Source: an uncultured Treponema sp.
GTDB taxonomy: Bacteria > Spirochaetota > Spirochaetia > Treponematales > Treponemataceae
Length of the DNA stretch: 5,075 bases
NCBI GenBank assembly: GCA_938045195.1
Contig: CALINC010000117.1
Location: 1 to 5,075 of the forward strand
Direction: 5' to 3'
Under the pieces are notes generated by a model that worked only from the letters and a program-made list of their open reading frames with translations, did not search any database and was not told the DNA's origin. Both the position numbers and the translations under genes were made by a program. Below are positions 4,022-5,075 of the stretch, in pieces (positions within the stretch are counted from its first letter, which is position 1; every line of letters begins with the position of its first letter).

Positions 4022-5075
4022 ATGAAAAAATATTTATTATTATCACTACTTATCAGCATTATGATTTTATTTGCGGGATGTCCGCATAAGACGGAGAAAC
4101 CTAAAGAGGAAACAACAGTTTTGACCATTAAAAATCAAACTTCGTTTTCTATAAAAGATATAAAATACAGTGATCAAACAGTGAGTCTTTTACAAGCAGG
4201 TTCAAGCAGCAGCGTACAGCTTGCAGAAAAAGCAACCGGCTATCTTTATTTTACTGTGTATGATGAAACAAAAAATGTTTCTTTTTCGGTAAGGGCAAAT
4301 GACACAATTATTGTTGAAAAAGGGAAAACTCAAATATTTAATATAACCGACAATACATTGGTAATTCAAACCGGACAAACACAACCAATCAAAATTTTAA
4401 ACTTGATGAACGCTGCTGTTTTAAAAATTTACAATGAAACATCTTGGGATATAGTTGAAATAAATTACGGCGGAAAAATACATAAAGAAACAATTGTTTC
4501 CGGTAAAGAGTGGAAAACTGAATTCGGGGATACGATGCAACATGAACTTAAACTTACCGTGTTGAAGAAAAAAGACAATACTACTGTTAGTTTTACATTG
4601 AAAGATATAGTTGCAATAGAACTTGGAAAAACGAAGGAAGTACATATCAAGAACGCTACCCTAGCGGTACAGGAAGGGAAAACGGAAGAAATATGCCAAC
4701 TTTTAGGCGGTAGTGTGTTAACCATTATCAATCATAGTTCTGCTGAAGAACTTTCAGCTATAAGTTATGGAGGTGTAACACATACGGCACCGGTACTGCA
4801 AAACGGTACTTGTAAACTTGAACTGCAAGATAGTACAGATGACTATCTGATATTTTATGTAAAAACAAAATATGTAACCTTCAAGGTTAAAACCGGCACT
4901 AAAATCACTGTAGCAAGCAAAGAAGAAAAAACGGTAACTATAGACAATAATACGGACGTCATTGTACTGGCATTAAAATATCCTGATAAAGAAGTACCTA
5001 CGACGGGAGACGATCTTACTAAAGTGCTTAAATTACAAAAAGTAGTAGATGCTGCGTTATTGGATATCACCAATA
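4022..5075 (+). CDS. Treponemal-type lipoprotein with three or more beta modules, 3' partial (lipoprotein 3)
   Basis: An open frame of 351 codons starts at 4022 and reaches the right edge without a stop, so the C-terminus is missing. AAAGGAG (4007-4013) lies eight bases before the ATG. The signal peptide (MKK, hydrophobic to about 18) ends in ILFAGC, making Cys20 the lipidation site, again followed by Pro. After a charged linker (21-31) three modules repeat with a period of 100 and 99 residues: VLTIKNQTS at 33, VLKIYNETS at 133 and VLTIINHSS at 232. Within each module the order of strands is similar, for example INYGG at 147-151 and ISYGG at 247-251, and an xFxV/L segment in the middle (87-90, 189-193, 286-289). 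It looks more AT-rich than lipoprotein 1. It shares layout with genes 1 and 2 and likely their transcript. Function unknown. Confidence 0.87.
   Translation, partial: MKKYLLLSLLISIMILFAGCPHKTEKPKEETTVLTIKNQTSFSIKDIKYSDQTVSLLQAGSSSSVQLAEKATGYLYFTVYDETKNVSFSVRANDTIIVEKGKTQIFNITDNTLVIQTGQTQPIKILNLMNAAVLKIYNETSWDIVEINYGGKIHKETIVSGKEWKTEFGDTMQHELKLTVLKKKDNTTVSFTLKDIVAIELGKTKEVHIKNATLAVQEGKTEEICQLLGGSVLTIINHSSAEELSAISYGGVTHTAPVLQNGTCKLELQDSTDDYLIFYVKTKYVTFKVKTGTKITVASKEEKTVTIDNNTDVIVLALKYPDKEVPTTGDDLTKVLKLQKVVDAALLDITN

Noticed and set aside
4202..5073. Several minus-strand open frames of 60 to 88 codons
   Set aside because: They are opposite lipoprotein 3, which has a signal peptide, ribosome binding site and internal repeats; the antisense frames have none of these.

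Overview
The window looks like an accessory region of a spirochaete chromosome, most likely a host-associated (oral-type) Treponema. The evidence is three consecutive short lipoproteins with the relaxed spirochaetal lipobox (…FLGC, …FAGC, …FAGC, each followed by Pro), an Rpn/PD-(D/E)XK 'putative transposase' of the kind that is multicopy in treponemes, an IS110-family element, and AT-rich intergenic DNA. The species cannot be fixed from the sequence alone.

Left part (1 to about 948): the 3' end of an IS110-family insertion sequence. The transposase runs in from beyond the left edge and stops at 851. About 97 bases of non-coding right end follow, including a stem-loop. The element lies inside an Rpn-family nuclease gene on the minus strand (start 1401). 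Recognisable Rpn sequence stops near 949, and the reading frame then runs about 24 codons into IS sequence before a stop at 874. The nuclease is therefore a broken gene.

Middle (1402-2050): a gene-free regulatory stretch of about 650 bases. It holds three back-to-back hairpins upstream of the rpn start, a two-copy octamer, and a strong rightward sigma70-like promoter (1624-1652). Next come a heptamer tandem repeat (five copies plus a partial, 1681-1719) and a leftward sigma70-like promoter (1723-1750) that faces the first one across the repeat. A T-rich tract and a terminator-like hairpin with a U-run (1872-1920) follow, then a weaker promoter and a dyad symmetry just before the first lipoprotein's ribosome binding site.

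Right part (2051-5075): three co-directional lipoprotein genes. The third has no stop before the window ends. Each is a lipid anchor plus tandem modules of about 100 residues that open with a beta-strand motif of the type hydrophobic-x-[VI]-x-N-x-[ST]. I count three modules in gene 1, two in gene 2 and at least three in gene 3. Genes 2 and 3 are 35 bases apart with no terminator. Genes 1 and 2 are 61 bases apart, and that gap is nearly filled by an 18-bp hairpin ending at the ribosome binding site of gene 2. I read this as an operon of diverged paralogues encoding envelope-anchored beta-domain proteins. I cannot assign their function.
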